From assembly GCA_947497905.1 (NCBI GenBank), contig CANMIH010000012.1, positions 98,690 to 162,689 of the forward strand: a stretch of DNA of 64,000 nucleotides, written 5' to 3'. Under the pieces are notes generated by a model. That model was not told the DNA's origin. It saw only the letters and a program-made list of their open reading frames with translations, and did no database searches. Source of the stretch: an uncultured Pelagimonas sp. (lineage in GTDB: Bacteria; Pseudomonadota; Alphaproteobacteria; Rhodobacterales; Rhodobacteraceae). Shown one piece after another: positions 17,095 to 26,860 of the stretch. Numbering within the stretch: position 1 is the first letter of the stretch; every line of letters starts with the position of its first letter. Position numbers and translations under genes: made by a program.

Positions 17095-17529
17095 ATGGGT
17101 GACAGAACAGTGCCAAATCAGGAAAGTCTCATCGATAGATGTCGTCAAATCGGTCTGCGGATAACCGGCCCAAGACGTGTTATCCTTCAGGTGCTTGAAG
17201 AGGCAGATGATCACCCCGACGTCGAAGAGCTGCATCGACGCATTCTAAAAACCGATGCTCAGGTCAATATTGCCACAGTGTATCGCACCATGAATCTGTT
17301 GGCAGAGCATGGCCTGATCGAACGACATACTTTTGACGATGGCCGCTTGCGCTATGAGGCCGCGCCAGAGGAACACCATGATCACTTTATCAATACAGAC
17401 ACCGGCGAAGTGATCGAGTTTCGTTCAGACGAAATCGAGCGCCTTCAGGAAGAAATCGCGCGACAATATGGCTTCGAAATTGTCAGCCATCGCCTTGAAA
17501 TCTATGTAAAGCCACTCTCCAAGACTTAA
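17095..17529 (+). CDS. mur: Fur-family metalloregulator, probable manganese uptake regulator Mur
   Basis: The 144-residue protein has a Fur N-terminal winged helix (IGLRITGPRRVILQVLEE, NIATVYRTMNLLAEHGLIERHTF) and the metal-site region EEHHDHFINTDTGEVIEF. The HHDHF core is conserved, but the CxxC pairs of zinc-structural Fur proteins are absent, as in alphaproteobacterial Mur/Fur. It is divergent from sitABCD with two boxes between them, so it most likely represses sit when Mn2+ is abundant. ATG 17095 is chosen over the longer frame at 17008, which adds a non-conserved leader; the Shine-Dalgarno is weak (GGGTGCG). Confidence 0.85.
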   Translation: MGDRTVPNQESLIDRCRQIGLRITGPRRVILQVLEEADDHPDVEELHRRILKTDAQVNIATVYRTMNLLAEHGLIERHTFDDGRLRYEAAPEEHHDHFINTDTGEVIEFRSDEIERLQEEIARQYGFEIVSHRLEIYVKPLSKT

Positions 17530-17875
17530 AACGTCAACCACACCGATTGTGCTCTGAGCGGTCAAACACACTGCCTAAGTCAGTCGAGCGCGCAAAATTT
17601 GCTCAGCTCAAGATGAGCAACACATAGTTTGCCAAGAAGGTTCACCTTGATTGCGAATGATCTTGCATTCTTGGCACACACTGCGTTCCACCAGATCGAT
17701 GAAAGACAATTCTGAATTGGGAGAGCCAAAGCTTAGGAAACTCATCAAGGTTCATCAAAAGTGTCTTGACCCCGCCAGCCGAGCTTCTAAAGCAAGGATC
17801 ATAGCGTGCGCATTGCTGCCTCTGGATCTACCAGAGAACGCATCACGCCGACCTTCGATGGGACATGGGATCTGA
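17530..17875. other. Intergenic region
   Basis: Nothing recognisable. Short open frames here lack ribosome-binding sites and family features. Confidence 0.4.
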
Positions 17876-17878
17876 GTG

Positions 17879-18364
17879 ATGCAACAGTTCGACCCTGCTT
17901 TGGATTCGCGCGCCTTTCGCGACGCGCTTGGCGCTTTTGCAACGGGTGTAACAATCATCACCACCTCCAGTGAGGACGGCCCAGTTGGCATCACGGCTAG
18001 CAGCTTTGCAAGCCTGTCCTTAGACCCGCCTTTGGTCTTGTGGTCCCCTGCCAAAACCTCAAACCGATTTGTCTACTTTCGCCACGCCCAACATTACGCC
18101 ATCCATGTCTTAGATGGGCATCAGCAACAGGTATGTAATGCCTTCGCACGAGAGCGTCACGCATTCGACGGTTTGGACTGGAACGAAGACGAACAAGGCG
18201 TTCCGCTTATCAACGGATGCCTGGCCCGGTTTGACTGCACGCAAGAAGCCGTTCACGACGGCGGCGATCACGTAATTATTGTCGGTCGGGTGACACAGGC
18301 AAGCTTTCGTCCTGGTATCCCACTCCTGTTTCAAGCAGGGCGATTTGTCAGTATCAAGGGCTAG
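17879..18364 (+). CDS. Flavin reductase-like (FMN-binding split barrel) protein
   Basis: A 161-residue protein with the flavin-reductase domain: FRDALGAFATGVTIITT near the N-terminus, GITASSFASLSLDPPLVLWSPAKTSNRF for flavin binding, and HVIIVGRVTQA near the C-terminus. Such proteins supply reduced FMN/FAD to a two-component monooxygenase or act alone on flavins. No monooxygenase gene is adjacent, so the partner is unknown. A GTG three bases upstream is an alternative start. The Shine-Dalgarno is poor. Confidence 0.85.
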   Translation: MQQFDPALDSRAFRDALGAFATGVTIITTSSEDGPVGITASSFASLSLDPPLVLWSPAKTSNRFVYFRHAQHYAIHVLDGHQQQVCNAFARERHAFDGLDWNEDEQGVPLINGCLARFDCTQEAVHDGGDHVIIVGRVTQASFRPGIPLLFQAGRFVSIKG

Positions 18365-18861
18365 AGAACAGACGATCCCGCTACGCAACGCCGCGAGACC
18401 GAGGCATTTTCTGGTGACTTGTTAAAATTTTCCGAATATGCGTTAGCGGTAACAGATTCAATTATCTAAAGCATAACGCTTTGAAGCTGGCAGCCAAGAA
18501 ATCGCTCAACCCTTTGTTTTAATTCTATTTCCCATCCAGTCGATCTGACCAACGGGTAACAACCCTAGGCATCAATCAGCGATCGCCTGTTAGCTGCACC
18601 ACATTCTTCCGACTGAAACATCTGCATGTTTCCACCTTGGTAAGAACTTCATGCAACCGTCTTGCCCAGAATTTACTCTGGGACTTCTATTCATGTTCTC
18701 TGACAACGCCTTTCAGGCAAGAGACATTACCTCGACCGGTCTTCACACCTGCGCAACTGCGACGGGAGCCGATGTGACGCCCAATCTTCGAGCCCATTTG
18801 TGCCGCCACATCACGACTTTGCCCGCGCTTCGCCGAGCAATGCAAGACTACAGGTAAAATC
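18365..18861. other. Intergenic region upstream of the chemoreceptor gene
   Basis: About 500 bases without a supportable gene. AT-rich patches around 18420-18480 may hold the chemoreceptor promoter; no operator or RNA element was recognised. Confidence 0.4.
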
Positions 18862-21489
18862 ATGTCAGCCGAAACTACAAAACTCAAAAGACGCTTCCGC
18901 TCACCTCTGTCCAGCATTGGGGCCAAACTAACGCTTGTCTTACTGGCCCTCGGAGCCGCGGCTGTGATGATCAGCGTCGTGGCCTCTTTAGTCTTCCAGA
19001 ATGTGGCCAGAGACATGGATCGGCTGACACATGTCAAACTACCTGCGCTCGAACTCTCAAACAGCATGACCGCCGCATCAAGTTCCATCAAAGATGCGAT
19101 GACAAAAGCCCTATTGGTTGAATCACTGGTAGAACTGGACGCAAGCGAAAGCCAGATCTCAGAAAAGGTTTCGCATCTGCGTGAGCTGGTCAGTCAAATG
19201 CCTGAGGAAACACGGGGCGAATTCTCAACCGATGTAGAGACAGCGGCCCAATCTCTCGAAAAGCTTGTGATGGTCAAGCGGCAGGCCTTTCGCAATCAGG
19301 AATGGATCCAAAGTCAGGTAGCAGACCTACAGTCAAATAGCACCGCGCTCCAAAATCACCTCTCGGTATTGGCTGGTGAAGCTTATGAGCACCTGAGCAC
19401 CGGAGGGAACACAACAATTTCGTCGGTGGGCGCAACGCTTGACGATCTGGTCAATGTCCAATTTGGCGCCTTGCAGACCCTTTTAGAAACCCAAGCAAAC
19501 ATCAATATGATGTCAGGTGTAGCCCTTGCGATCGGCACCGAAAAAGACGCCGAAATTCAAAATCTTCTCCGTGACATCGGCAACGCCACATCAGCGCGAC
19601 TGGCAACCGTCATCACGCAGCTCGAAGTAAACGAAGCTTTGATGGTGGATGTTGAAGTCCTCTACCAAGCTGCCGACAGTTTCGGTTTGGCCGTTCTTAT
19701 GGGCGCCGGCCAGACCACAGCCATGAGGCGCGACATTCTGAAAGCCCGCGCAGCATCAAGTGAAGCGTTGAACATGGCGCTTGATGATATGGTTATCTCG
19801 CTCAGCATTGCTGCGAGTGAAGCCAGTGATGACAATAAACAGGCCATTCAGGATCTACTCAACAATGAGGTTGGCGTCCTCCGCGCCCTGTTGGAATTCA
19901 ATGGCTGGCTGGGCGAGTTTCAGTTGGCAGCGCTCACAGTGGTGGGAGCAAACACAGCAGCAGAAGTACGGAGTGCAGCCCCTGCGCTTCAAGAAGCTGC
20001 GAACTACCTAGCGGGTTTGGCTGAGCTCGATCAAAGCGAGGGTATGGCTCAATCCTTGGCCGCATTCGCCGCCATGGCAGATCCCGAACAAGGGCTTGCC
20101 GCTTTCAAACAATCCGCGTTGCAAGCCAATGAAGGGGCCATGCAGGCGTCGCATGAAACCGCCGCAGCGGTACTGCAGATTGCCAGCCGAGCCGTTGCTG
20201 CAGGCAGTGCAAGTCAGGCAGATATCGCATCCATGGCTCAGAAAATCGAAAGCGAAATCACCAGCGCAGACACCCAAATGCGTACCCTTCTTGCGGTTGC
20301 CGCCGGTGTTCTCATTGTATCGCTGTTTCTCACGCGGCTCCTCATCCAGCGCCCGCTCCGTCGGATCAGTCAGACCACTGAGCGCCTTGCCCAAGGGGAT
20401 CTGGCACCTGTGACTGGATTTGAACGCGCGGGTGATGAAATCTATCGCATTGCGCAGGCCCTATCGGTCTTCCGCAATGGTTTGGCGGAACGTGAAGAGT
20501 CCAATCACTTGATCGAAACAGAACGCGCAGAACGACAGGCGGAACAGGACGCGGCCGTCACCGCCATTGGTGCGGGATTGGCCAGCATGTCACAGGGCGA
20601 TCTCAGCGCCCGCATCACGCAGCAGATGTCTGGTGGGTATCAAAAACTTGCCGACGATTTTAACACGGCGATCAAACAGCTGTCTGACTCGCTGTCTGAA
20701 ATCCTCAATGCCTCGAATAGCATCCACACCAGCAGCACCGATATCCAACGTGCCGCAGATGACCTGTCGCAACGGACTGAGAACCAGGCCGCCGCCTTGG
20801 AAGAAACAGCCGCCGCGCTTCAGCACTTGGGTGAAGGCGTGTCATCGGCCGCAAGCGGCACCCGCAACGTAGAAACGTCGATGCAATCTGCCAAAGCAGA
20901 AGCTGAAAAAAGCACCGATGTGATGAACACCGCCGTTGGGGCCATGTCGAACATCGAAGACAGCTCGAAGCAGATCGCGCAGATTGTGAACGTGATTGAT
21001 GATATCGCCTTCCAAACCAACCTTCTGGCGCTCAACGCCGGTGTAGAAGCAGCGCGCGCCGGCGAGGCTGGCAAAGGGTTTGCCGTCGTCGCCTCAGAAG
21101 TCCGCGCCCTCGCGCAGCGGTCGTCTGAATCCGCGCTTGAGATCAAATCGCTGATTACTGCAAGCTCGGACCATGTCGAACGTGGCGTGGATTTGGTGAG
21201 CAAAGCCGGAGAATCGCTCGGATCGATCCAGGAACGCATCGGAGAAATTTCGACCCTCATGACCGAGATCGCGGAAATCGCCAGCGATCAGTCACATGGG
21301 TTGAACGAGATCAACACGAGCATGGATCAGCTCGACAAGATGACCCAACAGAACGCTGGAATGGTGGTCGAAACCACGGGCTCGGCAACTCAGCTCAACC
21401 AGCATGCATCGAAACTGGCGCATCTGGCCGGTCAATTCAGCCACAGTTCGTCAGAACAGGAAGAGAGCGATACCCGCACAGCGGCCTGA
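18862..21489 (+). CDS. Methyl-accepting chemotaxis protein with long helical sensor domain
   Basis: The 875-residue chemoreceptor has TM1 at about 20-46, a periplasmic region of some 425 residues rich in heptad-like helices, TM2 near 474-493 ([20 protein letters not shown]), HAMP to about 546, and a signalling domain. The hairpin tip [30 protein letters not shown] is at about 714-745. The sensor has no PAS, Cache or four-helix signature I can name and is far longer than usual. The C-terminus lacks an NWETF-type CheR tether. It stands alone, without che genes nearby. The ligand is unknown. Confidence 0.9.
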   Translation: MSAETTKLKRRFRSPLSSIGAKLTLVLLALGAAAVMISVVASLVFQNVARDMDRLTHVKLPALELSNSMTAASSSIKDAMTKALLVESLVELDASESQISEKVSHLRELVSQMPEETRGEFSTDVETAAQSLEKLVMVKRQAFRNQEWIQSQVADLQSNSTALQNHLSVLAGEAYEHLSTGGNTTISSVGATLDDLVNVQFGALQTLLETQANINMMSGVALAIGTEKDAEIQNLLRDIGNATSARLATVITQLEVNEALMVDVEVLYQAADSFGLAVLMGAGQTTAMRRDILKARAASSEALNMALDDMVISLSIAASEASDDNKQAIQDLLNNEVGVLRALLEFNGWLGEFQLAALTVVGANTAAEVRSAAPALQEAANYLAGLAELDQSEGMAQSLAAFAAMADPEQGLAAFKQSALQANEGAMQASHETAAAVLQIASRAVAAGSASQADIASMAQKIESEITSADTQMRTLLAVAAGVLIVSLFLTRLLIQRPLRRISQTTERLAQGDLAPVTGFERAGDEIYRIAQALSVFRNGLAEREESNHLIETERAERQAEQDAAVTAIGAGLASMSQGDLSARITQQMSGGYQKLADDFNTAIKQLSDSLSEILNASNSIHTSSTDIQRAADDLSQRTENQAAALEETAAALQHLGEGVSSAASGTRNVETSMQSAKAEAEKSTDVMNTAVGAMSNIEDSSKQIAQIVNVIDDIAFQTNLLALNAGVEAARAGEAGKGFAVVASEVRALAQRSSESALEIKSLITASSDHVERGVDLVSKAGESLGSIQERIGEISTLMTEIAEIASDQSHGLNEINTSMDQLDKMTQQNAGMVVETTGSATQLNQHASKLAHLAGQFSHSSSEQEESDTRTAA

Positions 21490-21501
21490 TCAGACTAAAT
21501 T

Positions 21502-21537
21502 CACCAGCGTCTGTGCCCTCGCGGTCAGGCGCTGGTG
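21502..21537. terminator. Hairpin between chemoreceptor and LacI genes
   Basis: CACCAGCG and CGCTGGTG pair across a 20-base interval overlapping the LacI 3' end. It can serve as a shared terminator for the convergent genes; no strong T-run. Confidence 0.4.
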
Positions 21538-22547
21538 CGCACCATAAGGTGGCCATCAAAGCGGGTAAGATCCTCGGCGACCTCGCCGCCCTTCAAGACC
21601 GCGACCAAGGCATTGGCCATATCGGTCAAAGGCTGACGATACGTTGTAAGTTGATAATGCGGGCCTGCGGCCTGAGGCACGTCGTCAAACCCAGTGATGG
21701 CTATGTCTTCCGGAACACGCAGACCCAGCTCATACCGCACAACATCCATCGCCCCCATCGCAAGTGAATCGTTCTCGCAGACAATCACATCCGGGCGATC
21801 AGACGGTGCCAACTGTTTCAGATAATCGCGGGTTTCAATAAACGCCAAATGCGGATCATATGCCGGTACCGAGATCCAATGCGGTGTTTCCCCCCAGGCA
21901 TCGGTCCAAAGCTTCAGAAAGGTATCTTTTCGGAGCACGTGGGCCGAGGGTGACTGCGGGCCAGCCAAAAACAACGGCTTTCGATACCCTCGTTTGACCA
22001 CATAATCATAGATCATGGTCATTGCATCGCTGTCATCGCAGCAAATCGAAATTGTGTTTTTGTAAGCCGTGTTACGTGCAAACAGAATAAGTTTCTTCAC
22101 GCGTCGCGCACCAAGAGCTGTTTCCAATTCGGTATGATTAAACTTGGTTCCGATTAAAACAGCGGCATCCACGCGACGTTGACTGGCATTTAGCAAGGCC
22201 GCGGATGCATCTTCCTCGCTGATGGTATTGACCAACAAGGTATCCCATCCATTCTTTCTTAGAATGCGGGTCAGGCGCTCCATCATCACAAGCTTATGCG
22301 GATTGGCAAAATCGTCGATCAACAGGGCCACAAGATTGCTACGATCTGACGCCAGGCTAGAAGCGAGAAGATCCGGCACATAGCCGAGCTTTTCCGCAGC
22401 CTCCATGACCTTTTTGCGGCTCTTGGCCGAGATCGGCGCATCTTTTTTGTAGGCGCGGTTGACTGTCCAACGCGACACCCCTGCCAACTCTGCGACATCA
22501 TCTGCTGTGACGGACCCACCAACGGGCGGCTGGGGTTTTTCCTGCAT
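21525..22547 (-). CDS. LacI-family repressor of the adjacent cyclitol/sugar module
   Basis: The 340-residue regulator begins with a LacI HTH (VTADDVAELAGVSRWTVNRAYKKDAPISAKSRKKVMEAAEKLGYVPDLLASSLASDRS), including hinge-helix residues, followed by a periplasmic-binding-like ligand domain. ATG 22547 is preceded by GGAGGATACT; the longer frame from 22613 is rejected. It is divergent from the dehydrogenase gene, with two dyads between the starts. The ligand is presumably the imported sugar or cyclitol. Confidence 0.9.
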   Translation of the reverse strand: MQEKPQPPVGGSVTADDVAELAGVSRWTVNRAYKKDAPISAKSRKKVMEAAEKLGYVPDLLASSLASDRSNLVALLIDDFANPHKLVMMERLTRILRKNGWDTLLVNTISEEDASAALLNASQRRVDAAVLIGTKFNHTELETALGARRVKKLILFARNTAYKNTISICCDDSDAMTMIYDYVVKRGYRKPLFLAGPQSPSAHVLRKDTFLKLWTDAWGETPHWISVPAYDPHLAFIETRDYLKQLAPSDRPDVIVCENDSLAMGAMDVVRYELGLRVPEDIAITGFDDVPQAAGPHYQLTTYRQPLTDMANALVAVLKGGEVAEDLTRFDGHLMVRTSA

Positions 22548-22598
22548 AGTATCCTCCTGACACGACGCTACCGAGAAAATCAAGTCTGTCCACCAAAA

Positions 22599-22612
22599 TG
22601 CACGCGCGAGCA
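22599..22612. promoter_or_regulatory. LacI-type operator, site 1
   Basis: TGCACGCGCGAGCA is a 14-base dyad with one A/T mismatch per arm, next to the lacI promoter side. Its CG-centred dyad is typical of LacI-family sites. Confidence 0.6.
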
Positions 22613-22620
22613 AATATTTC

Positions 22621-22636
22621 TTGCACGCGAGTGCAA
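22621..22636. promoter_or_regulatory. LacI-type operator, site 2
   Basis: TTGCACGCGAGTGCAA has perfect 6-bp arms TTGCAC/GTGCAA. Its centre is about 23 bases from that of site 1, roughly two helical turns. Confidence 0.75.
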
Positions 22637-22680
22637 AACACTCTTAGTTGAAGCCGAACCAAGAATCAGGAGAGACCATC

Positions 22681-23679
22681 GTGCTCAAAGTCGGGCTCAT
22701 CGGCGCAGGCCGTATTGGCAACGTTCACGCCAAAGCCATCACTTCGCATCCGGGCAGCAATCTGGTTGCTGTCTCTGACGCATTCGCTGAAAACGCCGAA
22801 AAGCTGGCTGCAGAATATGGTATTTCAGCGCGCAGTTCTGATGACATTCTGGCCGATCCGTCCATCGATGCTGTTTTGATTGCAAGCTCGACAGACACGC
22901 ATTCTGACCTCATGGAAGCTGCAACGGCTCAGGGTAAAGCCGTGCTTTGCGAAAAACCTGTGGACCTTAGCCTAGAGCGCGCGAAACAGTGCCAAAACGC
23001 CGTAGCCCAAACCGGCAAACCGGTCATGATTGGCTTCAACCGTCGCTTTGACCCGAATTTTGCGGCGCTTCAGGCCGCAATTTCCAAGGGTGAGATTGGC
23101 AAAACCGAGTTGCTGGCGATCACATCCTTTGACCCTGCACCGCCACCTGTCAGCTATATCAAAGTCTCAGGCGGACTTTTCCGTGACATGATGATCCATG
23201 ATTTCGACATGGCCAACTTCCTCATGGGCGAAGCCCCTGTCACCATCACTGCAACAGGCAGCTCGGTGGTTGACCCGGAAATTGGTGAGGCCGGCGATGT
23301 TGACACCGCCGTTGTCACCATGACCTACGCGGATGGCCGCATCGCCGTGATCAAAAACTCGCGTCGCGCCGTGTACGGTTATGATCAGCGTGTCGAGATC
23401 TTAGGGTCCGACGGCTTGCTGCAGGCGCAGAATATGCTGGAAAATACTGTGGTAAAGTCCACCGTAGACGGCGTAACCAGCGCCAAACCCACGTATTTTT
23501 TCCTCGAGCGGTATATGTCCGCATATGCGGCGGAATGGGCGGCCTTTGTTGAGGCCTGTGAGGCCAACGCCCCCATGCCCGCGACCTTGGACGAAGGTGT
23601 CACAGCCCTGGCTATGGCCGAAGCTGCAACGCAGTCCGCCAAAACCGGAGCCCCGGTCAAACTCGCTGACTTCATCTAA
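22681..23679 (+). CDS. iolG: Gfo/Idh/MocA dehydrogenase, probable inositol 2-dehydrogenase
   Basis: The 332-residue oxidoreductase has an N-terminal Rossmann fold (VGLIGAGRIGNVHAKAI), the family catalytic motif EKPVDLS (lysine of EKP) and a second-domain segment GGLFRDMMIHDFDMANFL with the catalytic D and H. These motifs and the length fit IolG, which oxidises myo-inositol to scyllo-inosose with NAD. A related sugar dehydrogenase is possible because iolBCDE are absent. GTG 22681 is chosen because AGGAGA lies nine bases upstream; TTG 22648 is the alternative. First gene of the LacI-controlled module. Confidence 0.85.
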   Translation: MLKVGLIGAGRIGNVHAKAITSHPGSNLVAVSDAFAENAEKLAAEYGISARSSDDILADPSIDAVLIASSTDTHSDLMEAATAQGKAVLCEKPVDLSLERAKQCQNAVAQTGKPVMIGFNRRFDPNFAALQAAISKGEIGKTELLAITSFDPAPPPVSYIKVSGGLFRDMMIHDFDMANFLMGEAPVTITATGSSVVDPEIGEAGDVDTAVVTMTYADGRIAVIKNSRRAVYGYDQRVEILGSDGLLQAQNMLENTVVKSTVDGVTSAKPTYFFLERYMSAYAAEWAAFVEACEANAPMPATLDEGVTALAMAEAATQSAKTGAPVKLADFI

Positions 23680-23682
23680 TTT

Positions 23683-23715
23683 TTTGCCCCAGCCTGTTCT
23701 GCAGGTTGGGGCAAA
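23683..23715 (+). terminator. Hairpin between iolG and the binding-protein gene
   Basis: TTTGCCCCAGCCTG and CAGGTTGGGGCAAA pair almost perfectly around a short loop four bases after the iolG stop. It may be a partial terminator or an mRNA-stability element that lets the transporter genes be expressed at a different level. Confidence 0.65.
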
Positions 23716-23788
23716 TTCTGAAATTCGGCCAAAACCGAATGAAGAGGTGTGAAACCTCATTAAACAAAGCCCTTAGGGAGGAGCTTCT

Positions 23789-24709
23789 ATGAATAGATTT
23801 GTGAAAGGTGCACTGACCGCGGTTGCAGTTGCCGTTGCCGCACCAGCCATTGCACAGGACATTGTTGTTGTCGCACATGGTCAGGCCAACGACCCTTTCT
23901 GGTCGGTTGTGAAAAACGGTGTTGAAGAAGCGGGCCGTGACACAGGTGTCAACGTTGACTACCGTTCGCCGGAAACCTTTGACATGGTTGCCATGTCTCA
24001 GCTGATCGACGCAGCCGTCAACCAAGAACCCGATGGTCTGATCGTTTCGATCCCAGACGCAGATGCGCTTGGCCCGTCCATCGAACGCGCGGTTGCCGCT
24101 GGCATTCCGGTTATCTCGATCAACTCCGGCTCGGACGTATCCAAAGGCCTTGGTGCTCTGCTGCACGTGGGCCAGGACGAATATGACGCGGGTAAAGCCG
24201 CAGGCGAAAAGCTTGCCGCCATGGGTGGCTCAAACGCCATCTGTGTGAACCAGGAAGTGGGCAATGTCGCGCTTGACCTGCGCTGCGAAGGTTTCGCCGC
24301 TGGCTTTGGAGGAACATCGACCGTTCTGCCAACATCGAACGACCCTGCTGAAGTTCAGGCCAAAGTTTCGGCGGCTCTGGCATCGGACGACGCGATTGAT
24401 ACCATTATGGCGCTTGGCGCGTCCACCGCAGGTGAGCCTTCGGTTGCTGCGGTAAAAGCGTCGGGTCGTGATGTACAGGTTGCAACCTTCGACATGTCGG
24501 CGCCTTTCCTGCAGTCGATCGTAGACGGTGACGCAGCCTTTGCAATCGACCAGCAGCAGTTCCTTCAAGGCTACCTGTCGGTGAACTTCTTGGGTCTGCA
24601 CGCCAAATACGGCCTGATGCCAGGTGGCAACGTGCCTTCGGGTCCGAACCTGATCACAGCAGACAAAGCCGCTCAGGTTGTTGATCTGTCGGCCAAAGGC
24701 ATCCGTTAA
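23789..24709 (+). CDS. Sugar/cyclitol ABC transporter periplasmic binding protein
   Basis: A 306-residue type I periplasmic binding protein (ribose/inositol class). The signal peptide ends near APAIA-QD, followed by IVVVAHGQANDPFWSVVKNGVEEAG, typical of RbsB-like receptors, and later by DGLIVSIPDADAL and VATFDMSAP. GGGAGGAG precedes the ATG. Position after iolG suggests inositol or a related polyol as ligand; ribose-type sugars remain possible. Confidence 0.88.
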   Translation: MNRFVKGALTAVAVAVAAPAIAQDIVVVAHGQANDPFWSVVKNGVEEAGRDTGVNVDYRSPETFDMVAMSQLIDAAVNQEPDGLIVSIPDADALGPSIERAVAAGIPVISINSGSDVSKGLGALLHVGQDEYDAGKAAGEKLAAMGGSNAICVNQEVGNVALDLRCEGFAAGFGGTSTVLPTSNDPAEVQAKVSAALASDDAIDTIMALGASTAGEPSVAAVKASGRDVQVATFDMSAPFLQSIVDGDAAFAIDQQQFLQGYLSVNFLGLHAKYGLMPGGNVPSGPNLITADKAAQVVDLSAKGIR

Positions 24710-24772
24710 TCGGCATGTCCGCACATCTGGGAACGGCGGATGTCGCCGTTCCCTCCATGCAGGGAGAACCGC

Positions 24773-25879
24773 ATGAGTGACAGCACCCCACTCTCCAACG
24801 ACGAACGCCTTAAAACCGAGCCGTTCTTCGCCCGACAGATGAAACGACCCGAGCTAGGCGCGATTGCCGGTGTGGTCTTGGTCGTCATCTTCTTCTCGAT
24901 CACTGCCGACGGCTCGATGTTTAGCCTGTCCGGCATTATGAATTTCATGACACCCGCCTCTCAGCTTGGCATCCTGGCCATTGGCGCCGCTCTGCTGATG
25001 ATCGGCGGTGAGTTTGACCTGTCGATCGGGTCAATGGTGGCCTTTGCCGGCCTGTTCTTTGGCGTATGCGTTGTCAATTGGGGTTTGCCGCTTGTCTTTG
25101 CCATCCCGCTGACATTTGCCTTTGCCGCAGCCGTTGGTGCGATGAATGGCGCAATCGTCATCCGCTCCGGCCTACCAAGCTTCATTGTCACCCTCGCCTT
25201 CCTGTTTATCCTGCGCGGCCTTTCTCTTGTTGGACTTAAGGCGGCAACCGGTGGCTCAACCCAGTTGCGCGGTGTCCGGGATGCCGTTGAAGGTGACTGG
25301 CTTGCTCCCATCTTTTCGGGCGACGCTTTGCAGGGTGTCTTTGGCTGGCTGGCGCAAAACGGTCTGGTGGCCACGTTCAAAAGCGGCCTGCCCAAGGTGC
25401 CCGGCATCCCGGTAGAAATTCTCTGGTTTATCGTCATCGCATTGGCGGCGACCTATGTCTTGCTGCGCACCCCTGCGGGCAACTGGATCTTCGCCTCGGG
25501 CGGCGACCGCAACGCGGCCTCAAACTCAGGCGTTCCGGTGGACCGGGTCAAGATCTCGCTGTTCATGCTGACCGCCTGCTGTGCGGCTCTGGTGGCGATC
25601 ATCACGGTGATGGACGCGGGCTCGACCGATGCACGTCGTGGATTCCAGAAAGAATTCGAAGCCATTATCGCAGCCGTAATCGGCGGGTGTCTTCTGACCG
25701 GCGGCTATGGTTCGGCGATCGGTGCGTTCTTTGGCTCGATCATCTTTGGCATGGTTGTCATTGGCCTGACCTACACCGACTTTGATCAGGACTGGTTCCA
25801 GGTCTTCTTGGGCGGCATGCTGTTGATCGCCGTTCTGTTCAACAACGCGATCCGCAAGCGCGTGACAGGAGAACGCTAA
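24773..25879 (+). CDS. Sugar/cyclitol ABC transporter permease
   Basis: A 368-residue RbsC-type permease with about ten hydrophobic helices. Family motifs include [16 protein letters not shown] near residue 80, [18 protein letters not shown], and the EAA-like [27 protein letters not shown] loop. ATG 24773 has GGGAG upstream; the 11-residue longer start is rejected. One base separates its stop from the ATPase gene, so they form a unit with the upstream receptor gene. Confidence 0.9.
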   Translation: MSDSTPLSNDERLKTEPFFARQMKRPELGAIAGVVLVVIFFSITADGSMFSLSGIMNFMTPASQLGILAIGAALLMIGGEFDLSIGSMVAFAGLFFGVCVVNWGLPLVFAIPLTFAFAAAVGAMNGAIVIRSGLPSFIVTLAFLFILRGLSLVGLKAATGGSTQLRGVRDAVEGDWLAPIFSGDALQGVFGWLAQNGLVATFKSGLPKVPGIPVEILWFIVIALAATYVLLRTPAGNWIFASGGDRNAASNSGVPVDRVKISLFMLTACCAALVAIITVMDAGSTDARRGFQKEFEAIIAAVIGGCLLTGGYGSAIGAFFGSIIFGMVVIGLTYTDFDQDWFQVFLGGMLLIAVLFNNAIRKRVTGER

Positions 25880-25880
25880 G

Positions 25881-26699
25881 ATGACTGTAGATACCAAATT
25901 TCATCACGGCGATCCTGCGACGGCTGAACCGATTGTTCAGATGCAGAACATCGAAAAGCACTTTGGCAATATCATTGCTCTGGCGGGGGTCAGTTTTGAC
26001 GTGCGTCCAGGCGAATGCCACTGTCTTCTGGGTGACAACGGTGCGGGCAAATCGACCTTCATCAAAACCATGTCGGGAGTGCACAAGCCCACCAAAGGTC
26101 AGATCCTGTTTGACGGCAAACCCATGGATTTCGCGACACCGCGGGATGCCATGGAGGCCGGTATCGCCACCGTGTTTCAGGATCTTGCGATGATCCCGCT
26201 GATGAGCGTGACTCGCAACTTCTTTATGGGACGCGAACCAATCAAAGGCAAAGGGCTGTTGAAGCGCTTTGATGTTGAGCAGGCCAATGCGGTGACCATG
26301 GAAGAGATGCGCAAGATGGGCATCAACCTGCGTGGTCCGGATCAGGCTGTGGGGACTTTGTCGGGCGGTGAACGCCAGACCGTTGCCATTGCCCGCGCGG
26401 TGTATTTCGGCGCCAAGGTACTGATCCTCGATGAACCGACCTCGGCTTTAGGTGTGCGCCAGACCTCGAATGTTCTGGCCACCATCGACCGCGTCCGCAA
26501 GCAGGGCATCGGTGTGGTGTTCATCAGCCACAACGTGCGCCATGCGCTGGCGGTGGGGGATCGCTTTACCGTTCTGAACCGGGGCAAAACCCTAGGCACC
26601 GCGAGCCGAGGCGACATCTCTCCCGAAGAGCTTCAGAATCTCATGGCTGGCGGGCAAGAGATGGCCCAGCTCGAAGGGTCGCTTGGCGGGACTGTCTAA
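25881..26699 (+). CDS. Sugar/cyclitol ABC transporter ATPase
   Basis: The 272-residue protein carries one ABC cassette with Walker [10 protein letters not shown], signature LSGGERQ and Walker [13 protein letters not shown], and is about half the size of the RbsA/MglA type, which has two cassettes. Single-cassette ATPases of this class occur with inositol/fructose-type importers in alphaproteobacteria and act as homodimers. It starts one base after the permease stop. Confidence 0.9.
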   Translation: MTVDTKFHHGDPATAEPIVQMQNIEKHFGNIIALAGVSFDVRPGECHCLLGDNGAGKSTFIKTMSGVHKPTKGQILFDGKPMDFATPRDAMEAGIATVFQDLAMIPLMSVTRNFFMGREPIKGKGLLKRFDVEQANAVTMEEMRKMGINLRGPDQAVGTLSGGERQTVAIARAVYFGAKVLILDEPTSALGVRQTSNVLATIDRVRKQGIGVVFISHNVRHALAVGDRFTVLNRGKTLGTASRGDISPEELQNLMAGGQEMAQLEGSLGGTV

Positions 26700-26706
26700 A
26701 ACCATC

Positions 26707-26730
26707 GCCAGCGCCGTTATTGGCGCTGGC
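26707..26730 (+). terminator. Hairpin after transporter ATPase gene
   Basis: Perfect 9-bp arms GCCAGCGCC and GGCGCTGGC around six bases, seven bases after the stop. No T-run follows. Confidence 0.55.
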
Positions 26731-26798
26731 CTGCTAAACTCTCCGATCAAACAGGAGAGCCAATCGCGTATTTCACCTCCCTGAAACACAGCGTATCT

Positions 26799-26840
26799 GC
26801 CTATGAGATCAGACCTCCGACCTGACCTCATAGGCCTTTT
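26799..26840 (+). terminator. Second hairpin with T-run, 20 bases before the isomerase gene
   Basis: GCCTATGAGATCAG and CTGACCTCATAGGC pair with one mismatch and are followed by CTTTTGCG. It looks like a rho-independent terminator placed in the leader of the next gene. Confidence 0.6.
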
Positions 26841-26860
26841 GCGACTTAAGAAGGCACTAC

